A DNA stretch of 64,000 nucleotides from Ceratodon purpureus (Eukaryota; Streptophyta; Bryopsida; Pseudoditrichales; Ditrichaceae): assembly GCA_014871385.1 (NCBI GenBank), contig CM026421.1:13383117-13447116 (forward strand), given 5' to 3'. Shown one piece after another: positions 38,750 to 49,025 of this stretch (its first letter is position 1; every line of letters starts with the position of its first letter). The position numbers and the translations under genes are program-made. A model generated the notes under the pieces. It had not been told where the DNA came from. It saw only the letters and a program-made list of their open reading frames with translations, and searched no databases.

Positions 38750-38836
38750 CTCGCCGGTGGAGTTCTTCTACCTGGTTTGCAGGTTGTTATTGCTCTCTTT
38801 GAAATATAGCATCCTTTGTTCCAAAAAAAAAGAAAA
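38750..38836 (+). mobile_element. Very short 5'-truncated LINE insertion
   Basis: An 87-bp segment ending in an A-rich tail (ccaaaaaaaaagaaaa) is bracketed by the 15-bp direct repeat GAAATGGGTTCTCAC (38735-38749 and 38837-38851). The sequence before the tail (cctttgttcc-A) resembles the 3' end of the larger LINE fragment at 39702. This fits target-primed reverse transcription with extreme 5' truncation. Confidence 0.7.
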
Positions 38837-38851
38837 GAAATGGGTTCTCAC

Positions 38852-39684
38852 TTTCACGTGGAACTTCACCGCGGGAGAACCGTTTGAGTAAGTCCGTGAG
38901 CGAGGCGATTTATCTCCTTTCAGAGGGTCCAGGTTGATGGATTAGTACAGTAAGTAAGCAGGTCACTGGGATAACAGTATTTTATCACATGGATGTCTCA
39001 CGGACTTGCAAGTTTCACATGCAGTGCTAATATTTCACACAGTCCAGCGTATGGAAAAATTTGTCCAACCTACTAAAAAGCCTATCCAATGACAAGCCTG
39101 TACTTCTTGCAAAGATTAGGAAAATCCAAAAGTAGATTGCGCATGTGCTTGTAGCTTACATATGTGCGGACAGTGTAGAAATCACACTTCTTTGTGGTGA
39201 ATTACATGATTTGGTTTTTGTATGTGTGGAATGGAATTTCTAACTACTTGAGATCAGTTTTGTTATAAAATTATGAATAAAGTAACATAACAATCAGAAC
39301 TTCATAAGTACTCACTATTTTGAAGACGATAATTGGTGTCACCGAATCGTAATGCCTAATTCAATATTGACTGTGAATTATTCTAGAATTGTTACCAACA
39401 CTAAATGTCAATTATAAGATGTTGGTTGATTCATCAAGACACTTTATAACAATATAGAAATCTTAGTATCATTATTTGTTGATACAAAAAATTACAATTA
39501 GTACCTGTTTTCAAGCAAGTAAATTTCCCGTTTCTACTTTGAATCGTTTGACAAATCTACTCACGGTGATATCCGATTAGCTACAAGTTTTATGAACAAA
39601 ACTGCATGTAACCAGGACCGGATAGCTAGCCCTAGAATTTGTGTGAGTCCATAATTTTATGAAAGACTCTGAGCGACCTCAATC
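38852..39684. other. Gene-free stretch
   Basis: Nothing recognisable lies between the two LINE insertions. Confidence 0.4.
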
Positions 39685-39701
39685 AAAGCATGGTATTGAT
39701 C

Positions 39702-40141
39702 AAGCAAGTGAGTCGGATTTGGCTCTTATTGCGCGGGACGGTGACATGGATGATCTGGCGGGCCCGGAATGATGCTTCCTTCGAAGGCAGGATTTGGCCC
39801 CTTGAGAAGTCTCGGTGCAAAATCTGGTTAGGGCTTATTGAGTACGGTAGGATTGCATGGGAGAAAACGCAGACTGGTATCAAGAATGCCGGGGAGAACG
39901 AAGAAAAGCAGCGTAAGCTGCTGGAACAGTTCAAGAGTCTCTGGTGCTGGCGAAATGTCTTTGCGTGTTGGGCTGATAACCAGCCGACCTGGAACTTAGC
40001 CAGTCCTAGATTAGTTCTGAGAAGTGAGGAGTGATTTGCTTTGTTTCCCCCGGCCTCGCCGTAACTGGCGGGGTTGGGTTGTATTTGTGCTCTTTTCTGG
40101 CAATAAAGGGCTTCCCTTTGTTTGTTTCAAAAAAAAAAAAA
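39702..40141 (+). mobile_element. 5'-truncated LINE (non-LTR retrotransposon) with 17-bp target-site duplication
   Basis: The insertion is bracketed by AAAGCATGGTATTGATC (39685-39701 and 40142-40158). It ends in a poly-A tail after a short 3' untranslated region containing aataaa. Its frame (39702-40034) encodes the C-terminal end of a plant LINE reverse-transcriptase polyprotein (LLLRGTVTWMIWRARNDASF and about 90 more residues). The upstream ATG at 39690 belongs to the duplicated target, not to the LINE. The conserved reverse-transcriptase core is absent, so the copy is dead. Confidence 0.8.
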
Positions 40142-40206
40142 AAAGCATGGTATTGATCTAGAATGATGTTTTTTCTTCATCTGTGCTGCGTGGGAGGGAA
40201 ATTGAA

Positions 40207-40773
40207 ATGGGTTCTCACGGCGGAGGAGATTGTCCCTTCAAGGACAAATGGTACTGTACAAATTCTTTATTTAGTCGCCTTTTGAAGGGCTGCAGAGTCA
40301 TTTGCAAGAATGGACGATACCCAATGCAGCTTTCTGTCTGTTCACAAATGAATCGAGATGTTTGCATTCCACGCAGGAGCTCTAGATTGCCCACGCCGGC
40401 CACGCTTCAAGAATCAGCATATGCGTGCTCCGCTGCCTTGACATATATTGTATATAGTCTCTCTCTGCAATCAGATGTTCTGTTTCGTTGTGCCAAAAAA
40501 GAAAACCTATATGGAATGTATATGTTCCGTTGCATATCTGGGCTCTGGGTTTATCTTCGTGTCGACGTCGCAATGGTCGCAGTGATAGAATCAGAAAAAT
40601 ATAAGGACGCCAAGGACAACACCGCACTACTCTCACCAACCCCTTCCGTACAGTACATCGATTCGATAACTAGGATGGAAATATTGGAGGGACAAAGGTA
40701 CACCCAATGCGGACTGATGTACTCTCTTTTTTTCTTTTATCAACACCGTTTTTCGAAGGAGAAAAGAAGATAG
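40207..40773 (+). CDS. Hypothetical open reading frame, 188 codons, doubtful
   Basis: From ATG at 40207 the frame is open for 188 codons. It has several Cys residues in its first half and a basic C-terminus. I recognise no domain, signal peptide or repeat, and no splice-consistent extension. It lies immediately downstream of the truncated LINE. It may be a chance frame. Confidence 0.15.
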   Translation: MGSHGGGDCPFKDKWYCTNSLFSRLLKGCRVICKNGRYPMQLSVCSQMNRDVCIPRRSSRLPTPATLQESAYACSAALTYIVYSLSLQSDVLFRCAKKENLYGMYMFRCISGLWVYLRVDVAMVAVIESEKYKDAKDNTALLSPTPSVQYIDSITRMEILEGQRYTQCGLMYSLFFFYQHRFSKEKRR

Positions 40774-41110
40774 ACCCAGCGCCTTGCCTATTATTCCAGT
40801 GACCACTAAAAGAAGGAAGCGATCACCAAGTCTGGGGCATCTGCTACAACCTCAAGGGAAAATCCCAGCCCAAAGAGAAGAGCTCCACAGGCAATTGTTG
40901 AGGTCTGGTAGAGCGATAAAGGAGCGACATGCATTTCATAACTCAAGTCGGTAAATTGTTCATGGCAAACATAGCGAACATGGAACTGGTAACTGAACAC
41001 TGGACACAGAAAATAGGAGAAGGTGCATGTAAGAAATTATCTCATGTAAAATTACACTTCAACTAAAATGTAACGAGCTGATAATTATCGCCTAGTTATA
41101 CTGAATCGTC

Positions 41111-44100
41111 TCACTGAGGGCTCAATTTGCCGCTGTATCCATAATGATCAAGCAGTTCCTCATTTTCGCGCCAATCTTCCTTCACCTTAACTTTAATCTA
41201 AAAAATACATCCCCACACATCTGAGTCAGTATGAAGTTAACTTTTCTTGGTGTGAAGCCGTTGTATGTCTAGGCCTAAGATTTTCGGGCATCACATACAA
41301 CAACTTTCCGTGAGTAAGAGAATTCAATGACTTTTACGGTACTCACATTGTTCAGCGTAAACCCTTCATGAAAGAATTCCAGTACACGACTGCTTACTAT
41401 TACAAAACATTCATGCTACTGACGTCAATAACGGGTCTAGCAACAGGTAGTCTCAGTGGGGGTCAAGAAGAAATGAATAAAAAACTGATCATGAAATGTT
41501 AAGTTCTTGTTTGGCATACCTCCACGAACACTTCCTTCCCAATAAAATCTTCAATATCCAACCTTGCAGCAGTAGCAAGCATTTTCAAGGCTTGACCTCC
41601 CTGTTTCAATACAACGCACAAGAAACTATCACGTCCAATTCCAGAATGAAAATGAGCTTCCATAACATGATAAATAACCACTAGGAAGTAAATGGATAAA
41701 TCTTCGTCACATACAAATGGACGTAAATTTCCGAATATAGAATGGGCGTCACATCCATATAGGAAGTTATCTGATAAACCCCGCTCACAAACCAAAAGGA
41801 ATCACTAGGAATATCAAAGAGGAACAGACACTCTCCAGCTCTGGAAGGCAAATCGACATACCTTGCCCAATAAAATTCCTTTCTGCCCCTCTTTTTCAAC
41901 GACAATTTCTAGCTGAATGTAGTCCTTATGAACTCTTCTTTCCATGTAATTCACCACGTTCACCTGCCATAAAAAGAACGGATTCATCAGTGTACATGCA
42001 AGACCGGATTAGTGACATAGGATCGAGAAATAACTACGCAAACGCCCCATCATGACTCTTAAGATACTGAACACATCAGCTAGAATCATCGACCGATTCC
42101 GACAAAAATTATCGCCAAAACTCTTTAGCTCCGAATTAACTTACCTGACAAACATAAGGTATCTCTTGCCTATATTGTATGAAGATCTTCTCTCTCAAGA
42201 TCTCTGCAACAAAAAATCGCTCGGGGTGTTCACTAACAATATCCTGCAGAATCAATCAAGATATTAGATTGCTGAAACGTAACTAAGTCATTTTGTGGAC
42301 GTTTTGTGGAACCAAAATAAATAACTAAAAAGGTTGATCACTGAAAACACGACCTCTAAAAGGTGGGCACCAATACTTGACATGCAAGTAAAACCCCTCA
42401 AAAATGAAAAAAATTAACTATATGTCACTTCCTAAGAGATAGAACTCTCCACGCATAGTAAAATCATACTAGAATTGAAACTGCATCGACATCAAAAATT
42501 CATATCATGATGTAAGGTACGATGGTAATGACATACTTTAGGATAATAAGCAGGGCCATAAGGCAGTCGACCTAAGAGCCATTCTTTGACCTGATCTACA
42601 CCATCTCCTCGCTTTGCACTGACTGCTATCACCTCCGTTGCACCGCCATTCTGCTCGAACCACTGCATATCTCATCCACGCAAACTCTCAATGCTAACTC
42701 TAGTAGATGAAACTAACATGTCAAATGAATATCAGTAAATATCTCCACAAAACATACGTGAATAAGTCATTTCGACACGATCAATCACCTTCCATTAGAT
42801 ATTTCAAAAGAAGAAAGGAAATACTCAATAGGTTTCTGTCAATGATTAGTCCTTCATCCTTAAAAAAAAACGAAAAAACTTTATATAACTGAAGGTACTT
42901 TGAATTTGAACATGTGTGCATATCCATGCGAGTTAAAACTGAAACACGCAAAAGGGTCAACAATGCGATTTCAATTCTTACTTCAAGACTCAGTTCAAAA
43001 AGAGCAAACGGTGATTGCACAATGTAAATGTCTCTGTACCTCTTTCTTTTTAGCAATTTCACCGGGCTTTAAAAGATCTCTCTTGTTCAAGACCAACAGA
43101 GTAGGTCTACTATCCGTAACTAGAGTCTCTCCGTCAGTCAACATGCTCATCACCTGCCACAACAACCAAAAGCCAAAAAGGTTTAAATGGACTAACCGGT
43201 TAATTACTACGTCACAACCAACCACATCTTTTCACTTGTCATTACCGCTCATCAAAAGTTCAAAGAAAAAGTATAATATATACTAAGTGATTGATAATGC
43301 CGACTGCGATATTGAGAACTGCAACTAGACTGGGAGCAGAGACTCTTTGAATGAAAGGAAAAAAATCTTTAAAACATGTACATGCTCTACAACAAAGAAG
43401 AACGTATTTGAAAAGAATTGAACCTAAAGAAACACCCCAACTTCATATGTAATGCAATCTGACATTCATTCCAAAATTATTTGCTAAAGATGATGGTACT
43501 AAAAACTATTTATTCGTGACCAATCGGCAGCTACAAAGGACCATATAAGAGGAATTCAATGATTTCAAGTATGGAGAGGCTGAAGTACCTCCTCAGGTTG
43601 CTGGCAAGCATCCACCACGACCAGAACACAATCTGCATTAAGAGTTGCTGTGCGTACATTTCGCATCATCATTTCGTCCAATTTCCGAATCTGCTTCGGA
43701 ATGACTCCCGGTGTATCATATAACACCATCTGTTATAGCCCAGCCCAGTAACCAGACACATATAGTTAGTAAATATATGTTATAGTACTTTTCTTCAGTC
43801 ATGACGAACCCAAAAACTTAAGACTCTGTTTGTCTCAATAAATGAAGGATGTGAAATGTGTCAAGCAACATTCAAAACCAAAGACAAGGACTTCAGCTCA
43901 CTCAATTTACCATTCCAATTTGACGACTCTGGAGTCAATACCATTTTCAGAACTAAGAAAGTCAGAAAATTATACAAGTATTGCTTACAGCTTGTTACAT
44001 GACTGGTGACAAGGGGGAGCCAATTGAACCTGAAAATCAGGACCCGAGCAGATCCCGAGAATGCGATGCCGAGTGGTTTGCGGTTTGTTGGTCACAATAG

Positions 44101-44797
44101 ATAATTTTTGGCCTATTATTTGATTTAATAGTGTGCTCTTTCCTGCATTCGGTCTCCCCACCAACGCAACGTAACCTACTCCCACGAAGTGATGATATCA
44201 GCACATGAACAACTCGAACGACATACCATCAAGACAACATGAACTAATTTCTAAACCGGATATGTGAGCAACCTAACATACATTCCAGTAGGAATACACG
44301 AAGTTCAAGCACATTACAGACTAAAACACTCCCTTGAGGAAGCTTGAAAACAGGGTTTGATTACATCCCCGGGGCATCGAAACCATGAAATTTTGCGCCG
44401 CATACAGGTGCAAAAGTAGTGTGGAACTAAGAACATACAAAGCAAGCGAGCGGAGAGAATGATTACCACTGCGGTGGTTGGGGTCCACAACAAGGTTGTC
44501 GAAATCATAATCCTCAAGAGATAACAGAGGCTTCCTCTCTTCCGCCACAGGCTTCCGTTCCGGCTTATTCAGAATGAACACTGGAGGCTTGGCCTCTTTG
44601 AGCGCCCGCACCATCAGTCCTCTCGTAACCTGCCTCCTCTGCCCTGCGCCATCCTCTTTACGCAACAAAGCGGTACCCAGAAACCCACTCTGCTGCAAAC
44701 TCTCAGCCCCTCTGCTCAAGCTGTCGGAGCTACAGCTGGGTTGACGAAACACAGACCCTGCACAACTCCTCACCGTGGTAACCCCTTCAAGCAACAT
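41111..44797 (-). CDS. ERA1: ERA-like GTPase, chloroplast-targeted (ribosome assembly)
   Basis: Nine exons give one 409-residue frame: 44467-44797, 44030-44178, 43589-43729, 43040-43153, 42537-42662, 42145-42243, 41862-41963, 41520-41600 and 41111-41197. All introns are GT/AG and phases agree. Residues 1-70 are Ser/Arg-rich and low in acids, like a plastid transit peptide. The GTPase motifs are G1 GRPNAGKS (118-125), QTTRHR in the switch region (144-149), G3 DTPG (165-168), G4 NKRD (230-233) and G5 SAK (260-262). The C-terminal type II KH domain carries GKGG (353-356) followed by [19 protein letters not shown] proteins bind the 3' end of small-subunit rRNA and assist 30S maturation. The sequence is close to the plant chloroplast form (shared [24 protein letters not shown]). 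The first ATG in frame is at 44797; the frame is open upstream only with GTG. Confidence 0.93.
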
Positions 44798-47395
44798 CTT
44801 GCACGCGAATTCGCACACGAACTAAACCCACATCCTACACTAAACCCCTGAACTCAAAAACCCTTTCTCTAAAACCCCCACCGATTCACAAACTAACTCC
44901 ACTCATCTTCCAACCCTAGAACTGATATGATATTTCAGCACAAGGATGTTGCTCTCCAACACTCATCTACCCGACCCAAGTTGCCACTCCAAACTACTCA
45001 ACCCTGCAGAGAATTCATCACCAGGACTCCCACCACTTCACAAGAACAGCGAAATCAGTTCACATATCCTCCCTTGGAAAGAATTGGCTGCCAACTTCCG
45101 AGTTCACGTTCGGATTTTGTAATTGCAGAATGATCTGCAGCCCAAGGAGAAAATAATCACTAGAAAAATCCATCGCCCATAGACTCCTCCTGCTCAGAAA
45201 GTGGATAAGGCATACCATGCCCAAAACCATCACTGCATCTAAAGCCGGTATTACCTTTGTTTTTTTTGACTTAATATCTGCCAGGGGTAGACAATGGTGG
45301 TTTTACATTCAGCGATGGTCTGGATATGGATTTGTGAAGGGAGGATACCTTAACCCATGTAGGGCATGTGTACATGAAAGTGAGCTTGACTGCACGTGAT
45401 GAGATACATCGTCAGGTGTGTGCCGGACTCCTGCATTCTCTTCTTGGCACTTGCTTTGCCCTCTCTTTTGTTTGCTGTTTCCGCCAGTTTCCTATCCGAC
45501 TCTTCTTGCTTCTGGTCCTGTTCTTGTTGGTTGTTACAATAGTTTTTGTGTTGCTCGTTTCGTCTTGGACCCTAAACTCTAATCATGTGGGGTCTCCAAG
45601 ATGACTTAAGATGTGCAAGTATGGCGGTAGAATCTTTGGGTTGCATGCTTCATCAAAGGGTAGCAAGAAAGGGATTGCAATCCTCTAGCATGGGCTCAAG
45701 AGCGACCGATGACATCAGATTTGGGTGAGGCTGGTGAACTCGGTGTCTTTCTTGACGCACTGAGATATGTATTCCATGTTTGTAGAGCTACTTTGTGTGT
45801 TGTTTTCGGTGATCTTAAAATCAGTTTTAGAGGTATGGCTACTTGTTCACGAACCTAATTACAAATAAGATGTTCAGAGCATCCAACTGAGTTCTCATGT
45901 CGTGCCGAGCTCATGTGGCACTGCTTCTTAACCCTTTAGATTGTGTACATTTTTTGCAATGTGTTTGTCTTGGTGCAGTTTGCTAGAACAGAGTCATGTT
46001 CATGTTCTTGATAGTGGGGATGGTGGAGTTGCAGATCAACACTCAGCCGGCACCTCGCACTGACAGGTAAGTTTTCTCTGTTTTTGTGGTTCTGAATTAA
46101 GTTTTAGGGTTTGTGGGTTTTGTGTTGAAGATGTGGAACTAGGGTTTGAGGGTCCTAAGAATTACGATCTGCTGGTTCGATGTGCTGCAGCCACTTTGTT
46201 CATTGGAGGTTCCATTGATGTTTTGGGATCCTAGTGGATGCCCATATTTGTTTTAGTGTTCTGGATGTCAACAGCCACCTAATCCTTGTTATGTGCGCGT
46301 GAGTATTACTCCTTTGCCTAATGTTTTGCGATTTCTTTTCTGTGATTATTTCAACGGCAAATATCAGTTGCCACTTTTTTGTACTGATCATTATTATGGT
46401 AATTGAGCGTTTTGCCAGGGCAGGCATCCATATGACACGCACGGTGGTAGGTTGTCGACAGCCCCTCCAGCAGTGGAATTTGGCCCCCATCTGAAAGGAG
46501 GTTAGCTTCCTGACTACATTACTAAGATTAGGTGACAGTAGTTGTCGGTGGCATTCTTTTCGCTGCAGGAAAACAATCAGGATTCAGAAAGGGGGGTATA
46601 TCTTTGCAGGATATTTTATAGAAAGGTTTTAAGCTCAAGCTCTGTTCATATCTTTACTGCTGTTGGTCGCTTTTAGGTGTTATCGGTTCCAGAGCACTGA
46701 AGGAATTGAGGAATCGTAATAATCAACATTACTGTGATTTTGACTGAATGGGTGACATCTCGTGCAACTGTTGTTCGTAGTATTGCTTAGTTATTTATTT
46801 GCAACGTCTGATATTATCATGCATCGCATGAGCATGATTAAGTCTGATGAATGGCTTCTCTGGATGTGGCTAGCATCACTGGGTGTGCCTAGCACTACAG
46901 GAGCTATGATAAGAGCAAGGCTCGATGTGCCAAACGAGCAGATTATGGAGCTGTTTGATGAAGATCTTGTGACACTATCACTCGCGAAGTGGAAGCATGC
47001 TGAAATGATGCCTAGAGGGGTGGACGTGATATAGAGAGCTCCGGGAACTGTTTGTACGTGTAGATTATCCGCCTACGAAGCGTGTAGCGTGCAGTGCAGT
47101 TGGGTGAAATTTGATGAGATGAAATGCATGAGGGGCCAGCACACGGCTACGTCCGGTTCTGGATTAATTCAGTGTACGAGGTCGGGCGACGAGCAAGTGG
47201 GTGTAGCTGGTTGAGCCCTACAGTGACTGTGGAGGAGTGGAGACTGTCTACAAGGAGACAATTCAAGAGGTATGAATTCACTAACCTCGACTGTACTGAT
47301 TTCTAGACTCCGTGAGAGTGTTGGAGTTGGGTTGCATTGAAAGGTATATTGTTGACGAGCACCTTCTAGACATCTTCCAGGTGATCGGCTAACGT
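44798..47395. other. Intergenic region between the ERA gene and the tRNA cluster
   Basis: The first 150 bases should hold the ERA promoter and leader, and contain aaccctag (44912-44919), a telo-box-like string. Several splice-like junctions on the plus strand between 45.9 and 46.6 kb (for example cactgacag|gtaagt at 46068/46069 and tgtgctgcag at 46190) hint at a spliced transcript. No protein of more than about 25 residues follows from joining them. A 90-codon frame at 46762-47034 is unrecognised. Confidence 0.35.
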
Positions 47396-47435
47396 GTTCA
47401 TATGGCCGAGTTGGTCTAAGGCGCCAGATTAAGGT

Positions 47436-47468
<33 letters not shown>

Positions 47469-47476
47469 TGTGAACA
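47396..47476 (+). tRNA. tRNA-Leu (AAG)
   Basis: An 81-nt class II cloverleaf. The acceptor GTTCATA pairs with TGTGAAC (discriminator A). The D arm is GGCCGAGTTGGTCTAAGGCG. The anticodon arm is CCAGA-TTAAGGT-TCTGG with AAG at 47431-47433, then a long variable arm and the T arm GTGGGTTCAAATCCCAC. It is close to the plant nuclear tRNA-Leu(AAG) sequence. No TTTT terminator follows before the next tRNA. Confidence 0.95.
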
Positions 47477-47525
47477 TTGCCTCTCCGTTGCTGGAGGGGG
47501 CGACCCCCGATCACCTCTCAGGTCA

Positions 47526-47609
47526 CCGACCATAGCTCAGTTGGTAGAGCGGAGGACTGTAGAGTTCGCAGACATCCTTAGGTCACTGGTTCGAATCCGG
47601 TTGGTCGGA
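47526..47609 (+). tRNA. tRNA-Tyr (GTA) with an 11-nt intron
   Basis: The acceptor CCGACCA pairs with TGGTCGG (discriminator A at 47609). The D arm is GCTCAGTTGGTAGAGC. The anticodon GTA is at 47559-47561. An intron of 11 bases (47563-47573) follows the base 3' of the anticodon, as in other plant tRNA-Tyr genes. The T arm is CACTGGTTCGAATCCGGT. A TTTT Pol III terminator lies at 47616-47619. Only 49 bp separate it from the tRNA-Leu gene. Confidence 0.95.
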
Positions 47610-47615
47610 CAGATG

Positions 47616-47619
47616 TTTT
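47616..47619 (+). terminator. Pol III terminator
   Basis: This is the first run of four T residues after tRNA-Leu and tRNA-Tyr, seven bases beyond the tRNA-Tyr 3' end. Confidence 0.6.
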
Positions 47620-48084
47620 GCTATTTTGATCAGTATTTCCGTGCAAATATTGCTTTTGTAAGGTGTCATTGTCATTGTCATTGTAGCTGCACACTCCTGG
47701 CTCCCGAAACGAACAAAACTGTCGTTTGTCTTCACAATAATGCTCTCACGCTGAGATTGCACACTGGCTTTTGTAAGGTGTCATTGTCATTGTTTTTTTG
47801 ACCGGCTCCGTTGCTGGAATTTGTTGTGTAAGGGCAGTGCGAAATATGGCAATGTAGTAGATGTTAAACATGAGGAGAGTTGATGAGTATAGATGATGTT
47901 CGAAAAAAGTTGACTCTTTCGTGGTTCAAAGGCGTGGTCTGGAGGGTTTGAGGTATGGCTGGCGAGCCGAGTATCCTCAGATATCAAAATGAGATCCGTG
48001 GCGCGCGGCCGACTCCAGATTCGAATGTTGCGTATTTGATCGTGTCGGGTACAATCTTCCGAGCTCCTACTTCCAGTGATAGAT

Positions 48085-48157
48085 AACCGTGTGGCCTAAT
48101 GGATAAGACACTTGCTCACGGAGCAAGAGTTTTTGGGTCTAATCTCCAGCATGGTCG
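48085..48157 (+). pseudogene. tRNA-Arg (ACG)-like pseudogene
   Basis: A cloverleaf can be drawn: D arm TGGCCTAATGGATAAGAC, anticodon arm CTTGC-TCACGGA-GCAAG with ACG at 48118-48120, and acceptor AACCGTG/CATGGTC. The first acceptor pair is A-C, the D stem has a C-A mismatch, and the T loop reads TCTAATC instead of TTCGATC, so the internal B box is damaged. I judge it a decayed copy, although a weakly functional gene is possible. Confidence 0.6.
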
Positions 48158-48185
48158 CCGGCCGTAAATCCCTCTTTGTTAATTT

Positions 48186-48272
48186 GGCAGAGCGGTTTGT
48201 GCGGCAGAGCGGTTTGTGCGGCAGAGTGGTTAGTGCGGCAGAGTCAGAATCTGCTGGAGTGCAAATCAAGCA
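48186..48272 (+). repeat. 17-bp repeats derived from a tRNA-like D arm
   Basis: ggcagagcggtttgtgc occurs twice (48186-48202 and 48203-48219), followed by ggcagagtggttagtgc (48220-48236). The third copy continues into GGCAGA-GTCAGAA-TCTGC, which folds like an anticodon arm (CAG in the anticodon position). This looks like a class II tRNA fragment whose D arm was amplified. No acceptor stem is seen. Confidence 0.5.
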
Positions 48273-48376
48273 GTTGATATGTACTCACATTTTGCTATCG
48301 ATGCTTTAGAACAGTAAGTTAGTGTTTGTCTCAAGCTGGCGTAGGTATCAGCGCAGGATTCTTTTTAAAAATTCAT

Positions 48377-49025
48377 CCTTTTCGTTGTATGTTTTATGAA
48401 CACTGCTCTCCACCGCAGTCAGTATCAGATTAGAACCTTTTCGTTGTATGTTTTATGAACACTGCTCTCTACCGCAGTCAGTATCAGATTAGAACCTTTT
48501 CGTTGTATGTTTTATGAACACTGCTCTCTACCGCAGTCAGTATCAGATTAGAACCTTTTCGTTGTATGTTTTATGAACACTGCTCTCTACCGCAGTCAGT
48601 ATCAGATTAGAACCTTTTCGTTGTATGTTGTATGAACACTGCTCTCTACCGCAGTCAGTATCAGATTAGAACCTTTTCGTTGTATGTTGTATGAACACTG
48701 CTCTCTACCGCAGTCAGTATCAGATTAGAACCTTTTCGTTGTATGTTTTATGAACACTGCTCTCTACCGCAGTCAGTATCAGATTAGAACCTTTTCGTTG
48801 TATGTTGTATGAACACTGCTCTCTACCGCAGTCAGTATCAGATTAGAACCTTTTCGTTGTATGTTTTATGAACACTGCTCTCTACCGCAGTCAGTATCAG
48901 ATTAGAACCTTTTCGTTGTATGTTTTATGAACACTGCTCTCTACCGCAGTCAGTATCAGATTAGAACCTTTTCGTTGTATGTTGTATGAACACAGCTCTC
49001 CACCGCAGTCAGTATCAGATTAGAA
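48377..49025. repeat. 59-bp minisatellite, 11 copies
   Basis: Eleven exact-period units start at 48377 and repeat every 59 bases. The unit begins ccttttcgttgtatg, contains gaacactgctctctaccgc and ends cagtatcagattagaa. A twelfth, partial copy begins at 49026. Copies are almost identical. The main variant is gttttatg versus gttgtatg (the latter in copies 5, 6, 8 and 11), and the first and last copies carry ctccacc instead of ctctacc. Confidence 0.97.

Noticed and set aside
38735..40218. Third occurrence of gaaatgggttctcac at 40204-40218, suggesting a larger duplication
   Set aside because: Only about 15 bases match, and a 15-base chance match is expected somewhere in 64 kb; flanks do not align.
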